Numbered from the stretch's first letter, positions 38,442 to 47,868 are shown. The stretch is 59,453 nucleotides of DNA from an uncultured Oscillospiraceae bacterium (GCA_934597585.1 CAKTSA010000009.1:1-59453); one strand, 5' to 3'. Numbers and translations are program-made. The notes: generated from the sequence alone by a model not told the origin.

Positions 38442-40427
38442 TTGAGTAAAAAGCTGATCCGCGGCTTCCGCACCAACATCATGCTGTACGGCATGTGTCT
38501 GTTTGCGTTTGTCATCGCCACGATACCCTTTTCCCCGCAGCTGTCGGTGGCGGAGGCGCTGGTGTCGGTGCTGGTGCTGTATGTGGGCGTGCGGCGCAAC
38601 CATATGGCCCAGCGCAGCGTGCGGCAATATCTGGACCGCGTCAGCGGCGGACTGGACACGGCCCGCTCCAGCAACATGCTGTACACCCCCCTGCCCATGC
38701 TGGTGTTCGACCTGAACAGCGGCGAGGTCCTGTGGGGTAATGACCGCTTTCTGGCCCTGACGGAGCTGAAGGATAAGCTGTTCGAGGTGACGGTGACGGA
38801 CGCGGTGCCGGGGTTTGACAGCCACTGGCTGCGGGACGGCAAGCGGGAGGCGCCGGAGTATGTGGTGTGGAACCACCGGACCTATCGGGTCTTCGGCGCG
38901 CTGAGCCACCCCGACGAGCTGAAGGGCGACCACAGCATGCTGGCCACCACCTACTGGCTGGATATTACCGAGAGTGAGCAGATGCGCCAGACGCTGGACA
39001 TGACCCGTCCCGCCGTGGCCATCCTGATGATCGACAACTACGAGGACCTGATGAAGGCCTGCCCGGAGAGCAAGCGCTCGGCCCTGCTGGCGGACATCGA
39101 GGGGAAGCTCAACGACTGGTGCGCCGACAGCGGCGGCCTGCTGCTGGGCTATGACCGGGACCGGTACCTCTTTGTGATGGAGGAGAAGGACTTCGCCGTA
39201 TACGCCGAGAAGAAGTTCGATGTGCTGGACAGCGTCCGCACGGTGGAGAGCGGCGGCGTCAGCGCCACGCTGTCCATCGGCGTGGGCCGGGACGGCGACA
39301 GCTTTGACGGCCTGTTCAAGAACGCCGATCTGGCGCTGGAAATGGCCCTGAGCCGGGGCGGCGACCAGGCGGTGGTGAAGGACCGGAACAACTTCGAGTT
39401 CTACGGCGGCCGCTCCAAGACCACGGAGAAGCGCACCAAGGTAAAATCCCGGGTCATGGCCAACGCCCTGCGGGAGCTGATCGACGACGCCCGGAACGTA
39501 TACGTCATGGGCCACAAGTACGCCGACATGGACTCCCTGGGCGCGGCGGCGGGCATCTGCTGCATCAGCCGCAAGCTGGGGAAAAAGGCCCAGATCGTCA
39601 TCGACACCGAGAACAACGCCGCCCATCCGGTGCTGCGGGCTTTGCAGCAGATGCCGGAGTACGCGGGGGTGTTCGTCAACGGCGACACCGCGTTCCTCCA
39701 TGCCCAGCCGGATACGCTGCTGGTGGTGGTGGATACCAACCGCCCCGACAGCGTGGAGTCCGAGCCCCTGCTGGAGAGCTGCACCCGCGTGGCGGTCATC
39801 GACCATCACCGCCGGGGCAGCAGCTATATCGACAAGATGACCCTGAACTATCACGAACCCTACGCCAGCTCCGCCAGTGAGCTGGTGACGGAGCTGATGC
39901 AGTACCTGCTGGAGCCGTCCGATATCCTGAAGTGTGAGGCGGAGGCCCTGCTGGCAGGCATTGTGCTGGACACCAAGAACTTCACCAACCGCACCGGCGG
40001 CCGCACCTTTGAGGCGGCGGCGTATCTGCGCCGGGCCGGGGCGGACACCCAGGACGTGCAGCGGATGTTCCAGAGCGACCTAGACGCCATGGTGACCCGC
40101 TACGCCATCATGCGCCAGGCGGAGATCTACCACGGCGACATCGCCATCGTGGCGGCGGACGAGGCCTATGACCGGGTCACCGCCGCCAAGGCAGCCGATG
40201 AGCTGCTGACCATCCGGGGCATCCGGGCCTCCTTCGTGCTGTACCGCAAGGACGACGGCGTGTACATGTCCGCCCGCTCCCTGGGCGAGGTGAACGTACA
40301 GGTGATCCTGGAGGCCCTGGGCGGCGGCGGCAACTCCACCACCGCAGGCGGCCAGGCCAAGGGCATTACCGTGGCCGAGGCGAAAACGAAGCTGTTGGAG
40401 GCCATTGACAAGTATTTCGAGGATTGA
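38442..40427 (+). CDS. gdpP: GdpP-type c-di-AMP phosphodiesterase (DHH/DHHA1)
   Basis: A 661-residue protein. Two N-terminal membrane helices (residues about 13-50) are followed by a PAS-like domain, a degenerate GGDEF domain (ALSIGVGRDGDSFDGLFKNADLALEMALSRGGDQ) and a DHH domain. DHH motifs: VMGHKYADMDSLGAAAG, VDTNRP, VIDHHRRG; then DHHA1 with EALGGGGNSTTAGGQ. It hydrolyses cyclic di-AMP at the membrane, as in GdpP/YybT. It starts with TTG after GAGGTG. The order gdpP-rplI-dnaB is standard in Firmicutes. Confidence 0.95.
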   Translation: MSKKLIRGFRTNIMLYGMCLFAFVIATIPFSPQLSVAEALVSVLVLYVGVRRNHMAQRSVRQYLDRVSGGLDTARSSNMLYTPLPMLVFDLNSGEVLWGNDRFLALTELKDKLFEVTVTDAVPGFDSHWLRDGKREAPEYVVWNHRTYRVFGALSHPDELKGDHSMLATTYWLDITESEQMRQTLDMTRPAVAILMIDNYEDLMKACPESKRSALLADIEGKLNDWCADSGGLLLGYDRDRYLFVMEEKDFAVYAEKKFDVLDSVRTVESGGVSATLSIGVGRDGDSFDGLFKNADLALEMALSRGGDQAVVKDRNNFEFYGGRSKTTEKRTKVKSRVMANALRELIDDARNVYVMGHKYADMDSLGAAAGICCISRKLGKKAQIVIDTENNAAHPVLRALQQMPEYAGVFVNGDTAFLHAQPDTLLVVVDTNRPDSVESEPLLESCTRVAVIDHHRRGSSYIDKMTLNYHEPYASSASELVTELMQYLLEPSDILKCEAEALLAGIVLDTKNFTNRTGGRTFEAAAYLRRAGADTQDVQRMFQSDLDAMVTRYAIMRQAEIYHGDIAIVAADEAYDRVTAAKAADELLTIRGIRASFVLYRKDDGVYMSARSLGEVNVQVILEALGGGGNSTTAGGQAKGITVAEAKTKLLEAIDKYFED

Positions 40428-40474
40428 TGATCCTTCACAAGCCCAATGATGGGATGCATTTACAATAACGGTGT

Positions 40475-40559
40475 GTAGGGGCCGATGCCCACATCGGCCC
40501 GCACGAGTTACGATAATGCATCCGTCAGACAGCGGGGCGATGTAGGCATCGCCCCCTAC
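40475..40559. repeat. paired REP-like palindromes (inverted)
   Basis: GTAGGGGCCGATG..CATCGGCC (40475-40501) and GGGGCGATG..CATCGCCCCCTAC (40533-40559) are two inverted copies of a short palindrome separated by about 31 nt. The same GTAGGGGCG type recurs at 44805-44835. The unit lies between gdpP and rplI. Confidence 0.75.
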
Positions 40560-40619
40560 GAAAAGATATCAAATACCATTTTCTGTAAACCAACCAATCT
40601 GATAGAGGAGGACATACCA

Positions 40620-41069
40620 ATGAAAGTGATTTTAACCCAGGATGTACGGGGCAAGGGCAAGAAGGGCCAGATGATCGAGGCGGCCGAGGGCTATGCCCGC
40701 AACTATCTGATCCCCCGGGGCGTGGCGGTGCCCGCCACTGCCGACGCGGTGAACACCATGAAGCTGCGTGACAAGGCCAAGGCCAAGGCCGACGCCGAGG
40801 CCAAGGCGGCTGCCGAGGCCATTGCCGAGAAGCTGCAGGGCTGCCAGGTGAAGATCGCCGCCAAGGGCGGCAGCGAGGGCAAGCTGTTCGGCGCCGTCAC
40901 CAGCGCCGCCATCGCCGAGGCGCTGAAGGCCCAGTACAACATGGACGTGGACAGCAAGAAGCTGGTCATCGACGAGCCCATCAAGTCCTTCGGCAGCTAT
41001 CAGGTGAAGGCCAAGCTAGGCTTCGAGATCAGCGGCACCGTGAACGTGCTGGTCATCGAGGAGAAGTAA
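40620..41069 (+). CDS. rplI: 50S ribosomal protein L9
   Basis: A 149-residue L9 with the N-terminal MKVILTQDVRGKGKKGQ and the ARNYLIPRG core. The long middle helix is rich in KAKADAEAKAAAE. It binds 23S rRNA at the L1 stalk base. GGAGGAC lies before the ATG. It is preceded by a REP-like repeat and followed by the structured element at 41156-41322 before dnaB. Confidence 0.97.
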   Translation: MKVILTQDVRGKGKKGQMIEAAEGYARNYLIPRGVAVPATADAVNTMKLRDKAKAKADAEAKAAAEAIAEKLQGCQVKIAAKGGSEGKLFGAVTSAAIAEALKAQYNMDVDSKKLVIDEPIKSFGSYQVKAKLGFEISGTVNVLVIEEK

Positions 41070-41155
41070 GAACCCGGTAGAGGCATGCGCAGGGCGGGGT
41101 GACTACGCAGTGGAGCGAAGCGGAACAAGTACTCTTGGGGTGCACCCCGCCGCAT

Positions 41156-41322
41156 AAAAAGCCTCGCAGAGTTCGCGGCGTGGACGCCGCGAAAAAAATC
41201 AAATCATTTTTCTGACAACACGTGCGTCAGAAAAATACTTCTCGGCCGCAAGTGTGTCCGAAGGACGTGCGCAGTCGGCCGCAACCCCTTTGGCAGCAAA
41301 ATCGAAGATTTTGCGCCAGTTT
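41156..41322 (-). repeat. four-hairpin structured element, copy B
   Basis: On the minus strand it has the same order as copy A at 25067. H1 is 41291-41318. H2 has outer CGGCCG (41276-41281) with CGGCCG (41243-41248) and an inner GTCC/GGAC. H3 is 41226-41236 with 41206-41216 (ATTTTTCTGAC). H4 is 41184-41193 with 41172-41181. The tail is CTCTGCGAGGCTTT. Linkers match copy A closely while stems differ in a base-paired way. It runs antisense to rplI-dnaB transcription, so it is not a simple cis leader of dnaB. Confidence 0.85.
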
Positions 41323-41341
41323 TAGGAGGCAGGTGTGACAA

Positions 41342-42694
41342 ATGGCAGCGGACGAATTATTGACCCGGGCGATGCCCCACTCGGTGGAGGCGGAGCAGGC
41401 GGTGCTGGGCTCCATGCTCATTGACGGCGACTGCGTCAAGGACGTGATGGACCAGCTGCAGACCAGCGACTTTTACCTGCGGCAGAACCGGGAGATCTTT
41501 GAGACCATCGCCCACATGTTTGTCTACTCCCAGCCGGTGGACGGCGTGACCGTGGCCAACGAGATGGAGAAGAACGGCTCGTACAACGAGAACACCCGGT
41601 CCTATCTGCTGCAGCTGATGGAGGTGACGCCTACCTCCGCCAACGTGGGCGAGTATGTGAAGATCGTTCAGGACAAGTCGCTGATGCGGCAGATGGCCGT
41701 GGCGGCCTCCAAGATCACCGCCATGGTGCAGGAGGGCGGCGCGTCCGCCGCCGACATGCTGGAGTCGGCGGAGCAGCGGGTGTACGCCATCCGCCGGGGG
41801 CGCAGCGCCCAGACCATGGTGCCTGTCAGCCAGGTGCTGCAGGACGTGATGGCCCGGCTGGAGGAGCTGAGCGACAGCGGCAGCAAGCTGGCGGGCCTGT
41901 CTACCGGCTTTTCCGCCGTGGACAGCAAGATCAACGGCCTGAACAAGTCCGACCTGCTGCTGCTGGCGGCCCGTCCCGGCATGGGCAAGACCAGTATGGC
42001 ACTGAACGTGGCGCTGTCGGCGGCCCGGACCTCCGGCAAGACGGTGGCTATCTTTTCCCTGGAAATGTCCCGGGAGCAGCTGGTGACCCGTCTGATCGCC
42101 ACGGAGGGCCTGGTGGAGAACACCCGCCTGACCACCGGTGACCTGCGGGAGAGCGACTGGCAGCGGATCGCCGAGGCGGCCTCCAGCCTGAGCCGGATGG
42201 ACATCCGCATCGACGACAATCCCCTGCTGACGGCGGCGGACATGAACGCCAAGTGCCGGCGGCTGGACAATCTGGGCCTGGTGGTCATCGACTATCTGCA
42301 GCTGATGACCAGCTCCGGCGGCAAGGGCTATTCCGGCGAGAACCGCCAGCAGGCGGTGTCGGATATCAGCCGTATGCTGAAGATCATGGCCAAGGAGCTG
42401 CAGGTGCCGGTGCTGTGCCTCAGCCAGCTGAGCCGCGCCAACGAGAAGCGTGACAACAAGCGGCCCATGCTGTCGGACCTGCGTGAATCCGGCGCCATCG
42501 AGCAGGATGCCGATATCGTCATGTTCCTGTACCGGGACGATTATTATAATGAGGATTCGGAGAAACGCAACATCGCCGAGTGCATCGTGGCCAAGAACCG
42601 CCACGGCGAGACCGGCAAGGTGGATCTGCGGTGGATGCCGGAGTATACGGCCTTCGGCACGCTGGAGAACCGCTACGGCGACGACGGGGAGTGA
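41342..42694 (+). CDS. dnaB: replicative DNA helicase DnaB
   Basis: A 450-residue hexameric helicase. The N-terminal DnaB domain starts PHSVEAEQAVLGSMLID. RecA-like motifs: LLAARPGMGKTSMALNVA (Walker A), FSLEMSREQLVTRL, VVIDYLQLM, LSQLSRANEKR, LRESGAIEQDADIVMFLYR. It unwinds DNA at the replication fork. The AGGAGG lies 12 nt before the ATG, slightly far but the best available. It begins 20 nt after the structured element copy B, which crosses its upstream region on the other strand. Confidence 0.98.
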   Translation: MAADELLTRAMPHSVEAEQAVLGSMLIDGDCVKDVMDQLQTSDFYLRQNREIFETIAHMFVYSQPVDGVTVANEMEKNGSYNENTRSYLLQLMEVTPTSANVGEYVKIVQDKSLMRQMAVAASKITAMVQEGGASAADMLESAEQRVYAIRRGRSAQTMVPVSQVLQDVMARLEELSDSGSKLAGLSTGFSAVDSKINGLNKSDLLLLAARPGMGKTSMALNVALSAARTSGKTVAIFSLEMSREQLVTRLIATEGLVENTRLTTGDLRESDWQRIAEAASSLSRMDIRIDDNPLLTAADMNAKCRRLDNLGLVVIDYLQLMTSSGGKGYSGENRQQAVSDISRMLKIMAKELQVPVLCLSQLSRANEKRDNKRPMLSDLRESGAIEQDADIVMFLYRDDYYNEDSEKRNIAECIVAKNRHGETGKVDLRWMPEYTAFGTLENRYGDDGE

Positions 42695-42697
42695 GCC

Positions 42698-43975
42698 ATG
42701 GATCTGATTCCCTGGATGGAGCGGCGGCATATGCTGCCGCCCCGCGGCGGCGTGCTGCTGTGCGCCGTGTCCGGCGGGCGGGACTCTGTGTGCCTGCTGC
42801 ACTATCTGGCGGCCATCGCGCCGGAGCATGGCTTCACTGTGGCGGCGGGGCATCTGAACCACAGGATGCGGCCGGAGGCCCAGCGGGACGAGGATTTCGT
42901 CCGGGAGCTGTGCCAGACGCTGAATGTCCCCTTCTACACCGAGGCGGCGCCGGTCTATGAGATGGCGGCGCGCTGGGGCCTTGGCGTGGAGGAGACCGGA
43001 CGGCGGCTGCGGTATGACTTTCTGCTGCGTACGGCGGAGGCCATTGGCGCGGACCGGATCGCCACGGCGCACCACGCCCGGGACCAGGCGGAGACCGTGC
43101 TGCTGAACCTGCTGCGAGGCACCGGGCCGGAGGGCCTGGGGGGCATCCCGCCGGTGCGGGGAAAGATCGTGCGGCCGCTGCTGCGGACCGATCCGGCGGA
43201 GATCGAGGCGTATCTGGAGGCGCATCATCTGTCCCACGTGGAGGACAGCACCAATCAGGATACCCGCTATGCCCGCAACCGGCTGCGGCGGGAGCTGTGG
43301 CCGGCGCTGGAGACCATCAATCCGGCGCTGACGAAAGCCATCGGCCGCACGGCGGAGATCGTGCGGGGGGAGAATGACTATCTGGACGCGCTGGCGGCGG
43401 AGCACCTTCCGCCGGAGGGCGCGGCGGTGGACGCGGCGGCGCTGCTGGCGGCGCCAGAGGCACTGCGGCCCCGGATGGTGCGGCTGCTGCTGGAGCGGCT
43501 GCCCACGGGAAAGAAGGACGTGGGCACGGTGCATATTGACGCTGTGCTGGCCCTGGCAGAGGGCGGCGGAACGCTGGATCTGCCGGGCGGCGTGCGGGCT
43601 GTGTGCCGGAAGGGCCGGCTGCGGCTGACCGTCAAGGAGGAGGCGCCGCCGGAGCAGATGCTGACCCAGGGGGAGAACGCCTGGGGACAGTATCACATCA
43701 CCGTACACGGCGGCGAAGGCCGCGCCATCACTGCGCGGCGCTGGCGAAGCAGCGACCGCATGGAGACGGGGCGGGGCAGCCGCAGTCTCAAGCGGCTGTT
43801 TGCCGACGGGGGCGTTCCAGCGGAAGAGCGGGACGGCATCCCCGTGGTCTGCGTGGACGGCGAACCTTACGCCGTATACGGCATCCGGGAGAGATCATCG
43901 CCGGAGAGCGGCGAAACCATAGAGATCATCATCAACAAACGAGAAAACCATAAGGAGGATACCGGGAATGGGTAA
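42698..43975 (+). CDS. tilS: tRNA(Ile)-lysidine synthetase
   Basis: A 425-residue protein. The PP-loop SGGRDS is at residues 25-30, followed by GHLNHRMRPEAQRDE, TAHHARDQAETVLLNLLRGTGPEGLGGI and DSTNQDTRYARNRLRR, all TilS hallmarks. The C-terminal TilS domain includes RWRSSDRMETGRGSRSLKRLFAD. It converts the wobble C of the tRNA-Ile(CAU) anticodon to lysidine using ATP. It starts 3 nt after dnaB and overlaps hpt by 8 nt, so it lies in one operon. Confidence 0.96.
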   Translation: MDLIPWMERRHMLPPRGGVLLCAVSGGRDSVCLLHYLAAIAPEHGFTVAAGHLNHRMRPEAQRDEDFVRELCQTLNVPFYTEAAPVYEMAARWGLGVEETGRRLRYDFLLRTAEAIGADRIATAHHARDQAETVLLNLLRGTGPEGLGGIPPVRGKIVRPLLRTDPAEIEAYLEAHHLSHVEDSTNQDTRYARNRLRRELWPALETINPALTKAIGRTAEIVRGENDYLDALAAEHLPPEGAAVDAAALLAAPEALRPRMVRLLLERLPTGKKDVGTVHIDAVLALAEGGGTLDLPGGVRAVCRKGRLRLTVKEEAPPEQMLTQGENAWGQYHITVHGGEGRAITARRWRSSDRMETGRGSRSLKRLFADGGVPAEERDGIPVVCVDGEPYAVYGIRERSSPESGETIEIIINKRENHKEDTGNG

Positions 43976-44522
43976 GAGCAACATGGAGCAGGACATCTTG
44001 AAGGTATTGATGTCAGAGGAGCAGTTACAGAAGCGGGTGCAGGAGATGGGCGACGAGCTGTACGACCGTTTCCACGACAAGGATCCCATCTTTGTGGGCG
44101 TGCTGAAGGGCTGCTTCATCTTCATGGCGGACCTGGTCCGCGCCACGCAGATGAAGAGCGAGATCGAATTCATCGGCGTGTCCTCGTACAACAGCGGCAC
44201 CAAGAGCTCCGGCGTGGTGCAGATCACCCGGGACCTGCAGAAGGATATCACCGACCGGCACATCATCGTGGTGGAGGATATCCTGGACTCCGGCAATACG
44301 CTGTACTTCCTGAAGAACTATCTGACCACCAAGGGTGCGGCGTCCATCACCATCGTGACACTGCTGGATAAGCCTGCCCGCCGGGAGAAGCCCATCGTGG
44401 CCGACCTGTCCGGCTTTGAGGTGCCCGACGAGTTCGTGGTGGGCTACGGCCTGGATTACGCCCAGCAGTACCGGAACTACCCCTGTATCGGCGTGCTGAA
44501 GCCGGAGGTATACAGCAAGTAA
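43968..44522 (+). CDS. hpt: hypoxanthine phosphoribosyltransferase
   Basis: A 184-residue type I phosphoribosyltransferase. The PRPP motif is VVEDILDSGNTL; other motifs are PIFVGVLKGCFIFMADL, EFIGVSSY and DFVVGYGLDYAQQYRNYP. It salvages hypoxanthine and guanine. GGAGG lies before the ATG within tilS. The coding end is followed at once by the H1-like hairpin of the structured element family and then a MITE-like repeat. Confidence 0.95.
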   Translation: MGKSNMEQDILKVLMSEEQLQKRVQEMGDELYDRFHDKDPIFVGVLKGCFIFMADLVRATQMKSEIEFIGVSSYNSGTKSSGVVQITRDLQKDITDRHIIVVEDILDSGNTLYFLKNYLTTKGAASITIVTLLDKPARREKPIVADLSGFEVPDEFVVGYGLDYAQQYRNYPCIGVLKPEVYSK

Positions 44523-44556
44523 CTGGCGCAAAATCTTACGATTTTGCTGCCAAAAG
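44520..44556 (+). repeat. isolated H1 hairpin of the structured element family (copy D)
   Basis: TGGCGCAAAATC (44524-44535) pairs with GATTTTGCTGCCA (44540-44552). The stem sequence is almost identical to H1 of copy B at 41291-41318. H2 to H4 are missing; the MITE-like repeat begins 7 nt later, which may have replaced them. It could also serve as the hpt terminator, though no T-run follows. Confidence 0.7.
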
Positions 44557-44562
44557 AAAACC

Positions 44563-44781
44563 TGTCATTCCGAGCCAGTCCGCGGACTGGCGTGGGAATC
44601 TATTTCTTTCTGATACGAGTTGGACGGGAGAGACGGATTCCCACGTCGCTTCGCTCTGCTCTGTTGCGGTGCCCAAAATTTCGCAGCGGCATTTAAGCTG
44701 CCGAAATTTTGACCGCTGCCACTCGCACGCCGTGCTTCATCTGCCACTGGCAGCGCACGGCTGTGCTTCCTCGGAATGACA
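44563..44781. mobile_element. MITE-like repeat with perfect 12-bp terminal inverted repeats
   Basis: TGTCATTCCGAG at 44563-44574 and CTCGGAATGACA at 44770-44781 are perfect inverted termini enclosing about 195 nt without coding capacity. Interior parts repeat the edge motif in opposed orientation (GTGGGAATCT and GATTCCCACG). There is no transposase gene. Elements with these ends are common in gut bacterial genomes (from memory). Confidence 0.75.
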
Positions 44782-44804
44782 AAGTTTGAAAGCTTTTGCT
44801 GGAC

Positions 44805-44835
44805 GGCGGGCGGACAGAGTCGTCCGCCCCTACAG
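44805..44835. repeat. REP-like palindrome
   Basis: GGCGGGCGGAC and GTCCGCCCC pair around a short centre, ending in TACAG. It is of the same GTAGGGGCG class as the pair at 40475-40559, and lies between the MITE-like repeat and lepB. Confidence 0.65.
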
Positions 44836-44896
44836 TCTATTCTTAAAATGGCCAATTTCCCGCTGTGAGGCGGAAGGAACAGGAGGGCGACGCCCT

Positions 44897-45511
44897 ATGA
44901 ACAACGAGGGAAAGCGGGTGGAGCAGCAGAAGGCTGCCGGCCAGCCGCAGAAAAAGGAAAAGATGACGCTGAAGCGGTTCTGGAAGGAGTGGAAAGAGGT
45001 TATCCTCATTCTGGCCGCCGTGTTCATCACCTTTAAGTTTATTTTGCAGATCGCGTGGGTACCCAGCGGGTCCATGGAGACCACGCTGCCCACCAAGTCG
45101 GTGCTGATCGGCCTGCACCTGCCCTATGCGGTGGGGGATCCCATGCCGGAGCGGGGCGACATCGTCACCTTCTGGAGCGACGAGCTGAACAAGGTGCTGG
45201 TGAAGCGGGTCATCGGCCTGCCGGGGGATGAGATCACCTTTGCGGGCGGCTATGTGTATATCAACGGCCAGCAGCTGGAGGAGGACTATCTGCCGGCCCA
45301 GGGGGTCACTGAGTGCGAAAAGAGCTTTACGGTGCCGGAGGGCTGCTTCTTCCCCCTGGGAGACAACCGTCCCGGCTCGCTGGACGCCCGCAGCTGGAGC
45401 GACCCCTATGTCCCGGCGTCCGATATCCAGGCCAAGCCCTTCCTGGTCATCAGCATCGGCGGCAGCCAGAGCTGGCAGGGCATCCGCCTGGTGGGACAGG
45501 GAGGGAAATAA
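44897..45511 (+). CDS. lepB: signal peptidase I
   Basis: A 204-residue type I signal peptidase. One membrane helix (residues about 33-53, EVILILAAVFITFKFILQIAW) anchors it. The catalytic Ser is S59 in PSGSM and the catalytic Lys is K103 in LVKRVIGLPGD; GDNRPGSLDARSW is the conserved box E region (the usual SxDSR is SLDAR). It cleaves exported pre-proteins outside the membrane. AGGAGG lies before the ATG. It sits between hpt and ftsH, where these two are usually adjacent. Confidence 0.95.
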   Translation: MNNEGKRVEQQKAAGQPQKKEKMTLKRFWKEWKEVILILAAVFITFKFILQIAWVPSGSMETTLPTKSVLIGLHLPYAVGDPMPERGDIVTFWSDELNKVLVKRVIGLPGDEITFAGGYVYINGQQLEEDYLPAQGVTECEKSFTVPEGCFFPLGDNRPGSLDARSWSDPYVPASDIQAKPFLVISIGGSQSWQGIRLVGQGGK

Positions 45512-45514
45512 GCC

Positions 45515-47350
45515 ATGACGAGAAAGATCAATTTCCGGGGCATTTTCTTCCTGGTGCTGTGCCTGCTGGCGGTAATGTATCTGGCCCGGACCATGAGCCG
45601 CCAGAGTGACATCACCTACGGCGAGATGCGCCAGCTGTTCGTCCAGGAGAAGGTGCAGTCCTTCGCCATCAGCGACACGCGGCTGACGGCTACGCTGAAG
45701 GATCAGACCACCGTCACCTGCCACCTGCACGATTTCGACATGTTTTATGACGATCTCAACGACCTGGTAGTGGAACAGTACGCCAAGGGGATCATCACCC
45801 AGTATGACTATCCCGCCGCGCCGGGGACCAACTGGCTGCAGGTGCTGCTGCCCTATGTGCTGGCGGTGATGGCCTTCATCCTGCTGATGAACCTGATGAC
45901 CCGCATGAACGGCGGGGCCGGAGGCGGCGTCAACGACAAGATGGCCCACTTCGGCGAGGCGCGGGTCAGCAGCATCCCGGAGGGGGACAAGAAGGTCACC
46001 TTCCAGGATGTGGCGGGCGCCGACGAGGAAAAGGAGGAGCTGCAGGAGATCGTGGAGTTCCTCCGGGACCCCGACAAGTACCTGAAGCTGGGCGCCCACA
46101 TTCCCAAGGGCGTGCTGCTGGTGGGCCCTCCGGGCACCGGCAAGACGCTGCTGGCCAAGGCGGTGGCCGGCGAGGCGGGGGTGAAGTTCCTGTCCATCTC
46201 CGGCTCCGACTTTGTGGAGATGTACGTGGGCGTGGGCGCCAGCCGTGTCCGCGACCTGTTTGTCCAGGCCAAGAAGGACGCGCCGGCCATCGTGTTTATC
46301 GACGAGATCGACGCGGTGGGCCGCCAGCGCGGCAGCGGCCTGGGCGGCGGCCACGACGAGCGGGAGCAGACGTTGAACCAGCTGCTGGTGGAGATGGACG
46401 GCTTCGGCTCCAACGAGGGCGTTGTGGTGCTGGCCGCCACCAACCGTGTGGACATCCTGGACCCGGCGCTGCTGCGGCCGGGACGGTTTGACCGCCAGGT
46501 GTACGTGGGACTGCCGGACATCAAGGGCCGGGAGCAGATCCTGAAGATCCACGCCCGCAACAAGCCCCTGGCGGAGGACGTGGATCTGGGTCAGGTGGCC
46601 AAGGGCACCCCGGGCTTTACTGGCGCGGACCTGGAGAACCTGCTGAACGAGGCGGCGCTGCTGACGGGACGCCAGGACAAGGCGGCCATCGACAAGGCCT
46701 GTATCGACGAGGCGGTCATCAAGGTCATTGCCGGACCGGAGAAGCACAGCCGGGTCATCCCTCAGCAGGAGCGGCGGCTGACCGCCTATCACGAGGCGGG
46801 CCACGCCGTCGTTATGCGGGCGCTGCCCCAGCACGACCCGGTGCATCAGATCACCATCGTGCCCCGGGGTCAGGCCGGGGGCATGACCATCTCCCTGCCG
46901 GACGAGGACCGGTCCTATCTCAGCCGGGAGTACATGATCCAGCAGATCGTATCGCTGCTGGGCGGCCGGGCTGCCGAGCAGCTGGTGCTGGGGGATATCT
47001 CCACCGGCGCGTCCAACGACATCCAGCGGGCCACTGCGCTGGCCCGGCGGATGGTGGGCACCTACGGCATGTCGGAGAAGCTGGGCACCGTGGCCTTTGA
47101 CACCGGGTCTGACGAGGTGTTCATCGGCAAGTCCATGGGCCACACCCGGCCCTATTCCGAGAAGACTGCCGCCGAGATGGACGGCGAGATCCGGGCCATC
47201 ATCGACGAGGCCTATCAGAAGGCGCAGGATATCCTGCGGACCTATCAGAAGCAGCTGACGGAGATCGCCGAGTATCTGCTGGCCAACGAGACCATGACCG
47301 GCGACGTGTTCGAGAGCTATTTCCGGGATGTTTCGCCGGAGGCACAATAA
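45515..47350 (+). CDS. ftsH: ATP-dependent zinc metalloprotease FtsH
   Basis: A 611-residue membrane AAA protease. Two membrane helices (about 9-24 and 108-128) flank an extracellular domain. Walker A is GPPGTGKT at 204-211, Walker B IVFIDEID near 259-266, the [23 protein letters not shown], and the zinc site HEAGH at 426-430. It degrades membrane and some soluble proteins. It begins 3 nt after lepB, so the two are coupled. The terminator at 47362 follows. Confidence 0.98.
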   Translation: MTRKINFRGIFFLVLCLLAVMYLARTMSRQSDITYGEMRQLFVQEKVQSFAISDTRLTATLKDQTTVTCHLHDFDMFYDDLNDLVVEQYAKGIITQYDYPAAPGTNWLQVLLPYVLAVMAFILLMNLMTRMNGGAGGGVNDKMAHFGEARVSSIPEGDKKVTFQDVAGADEEKEELQEIVEFLRDPDKYLKLGAHIPKGVLLVGPPGTGKTLLAKAVAGEAGVKFLSISGSDFVEMYVGVGASRVRDLFVQAKKDAPAIVFIDEIDAVGRQRGSGLGGGHDEREQTLNQLLVEMDGFGSNEGVVVLAATNRVDILDPALLRPGRFDRQVYVGLPDIKGREQILKIHARNKPLAEDVDLGQVAKGTPGFTGADLENLLNEAALLTGRQDKAAIDKACIDEAVIKVIAGPEKHSRVIPQQERRLTAYHEAGHAVVMRALPQHDPVHQITIVPRGQAGGMTISLPDEDRSYLSREYMIQQIVSLLGGRAAEQLVLGDISTGASNDIQRATALARRMVGTYGMSEKLGTVAFDTGSDEVFIGKSMGHTRPYSEKTAAEMDGEIRAIIDEAYQKAQDILRTYQKQLTEIAEYLLANETMTGDVFESYFRDVSPEAQ

Positions 47351-47361
47351 GCGTATGTCAG

Positions 47362-47397
47362 AAAGGACGCCTGCACGGGGATGCGGGCGTCCTTTTT
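47362..47397 (+). terminator. ftsH terminator
   Basis: AAAGGACGCC pairs with GGCGTCCTTT over a 14-nt loop, with T-tract after it, 12 nt past the ftsH stop. Confidence 0.88.
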
Positions 47398-47868
47398 GTG
47401 CAAAACGGGGAGAAAGCGGAACTTTTCTACGGGGGCGCAGGGGCGGTTTGTGCAAAATCACGAAAAGGGTGTCTTTGAAACGGGGACACTCTTCCGGTTC
47501 CCCGGCAAACGGGACAGGCCGGGAGGGGGGATCGGAGGAAAAATAGAAAGAAATTATATTATTACGAAATAAATGCTATTTTTTCCGGCAGATCGTGGGA
47601 TTTTTTGTATTTTCTGGCGGATGGAGCACGTAAAAGGGGCGTTAAGGGCGAAAGAAGGCGACTGCGGTTGTTCGCCACAGAAAAGTGGGTGTTCGCGATA
47701 TGTGGACGGTCTGCGGAGCGGGGGCGGATTTTGCAAGCCGGGGGCGGACGATTGCTTGTACAATTTCGGAGCATGTGACAATTGTTTTTTTGCGGGGCTT
47801 CCATTAAAATAAGACTGTTCTACCGGGGAGAAACTCTCCGGTAAAAGAGAATTTTAGGAGGAAATACC
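47398..47868. promoter_or_regulatory. liv upstream region
   Basis: A 470-nt gap. Only small frames without ribosome sites are seen. A GTGTC...GACAC hairpin lies near 47469-47490. The clear elements are the promoter at 47782-47810 and the leader hairpin TACCGGGGAG/CTCTCCGGTA at 47821-47843, just before the livJ ribosome site. The leader hairpin may influence stability or translation. Confidence 0.6.
47782..47810 (+). promoter_or_regulatory. livJHMGF promoter
   Basis: TTGTTT (47782-47787), 17 nt, TAAAAT (47805-47810), about 58 nt before the livJ ATG. Confidence 0.7.

Noticed and set aside
40428..41341. Chromosomal origin near rplI-dnaB
   Set aside because: There are no DnaA boxes in clusters and no dnaA/dnaN genes; the gaps are occupied by REP-like and structured repeats.
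47573..47812. A 79-codon cysteine-rich frame before livJ
   Set aside because: There is no ribosome site before its ATG, it overlaps the liv promoter, and it has no recognisable pattern.
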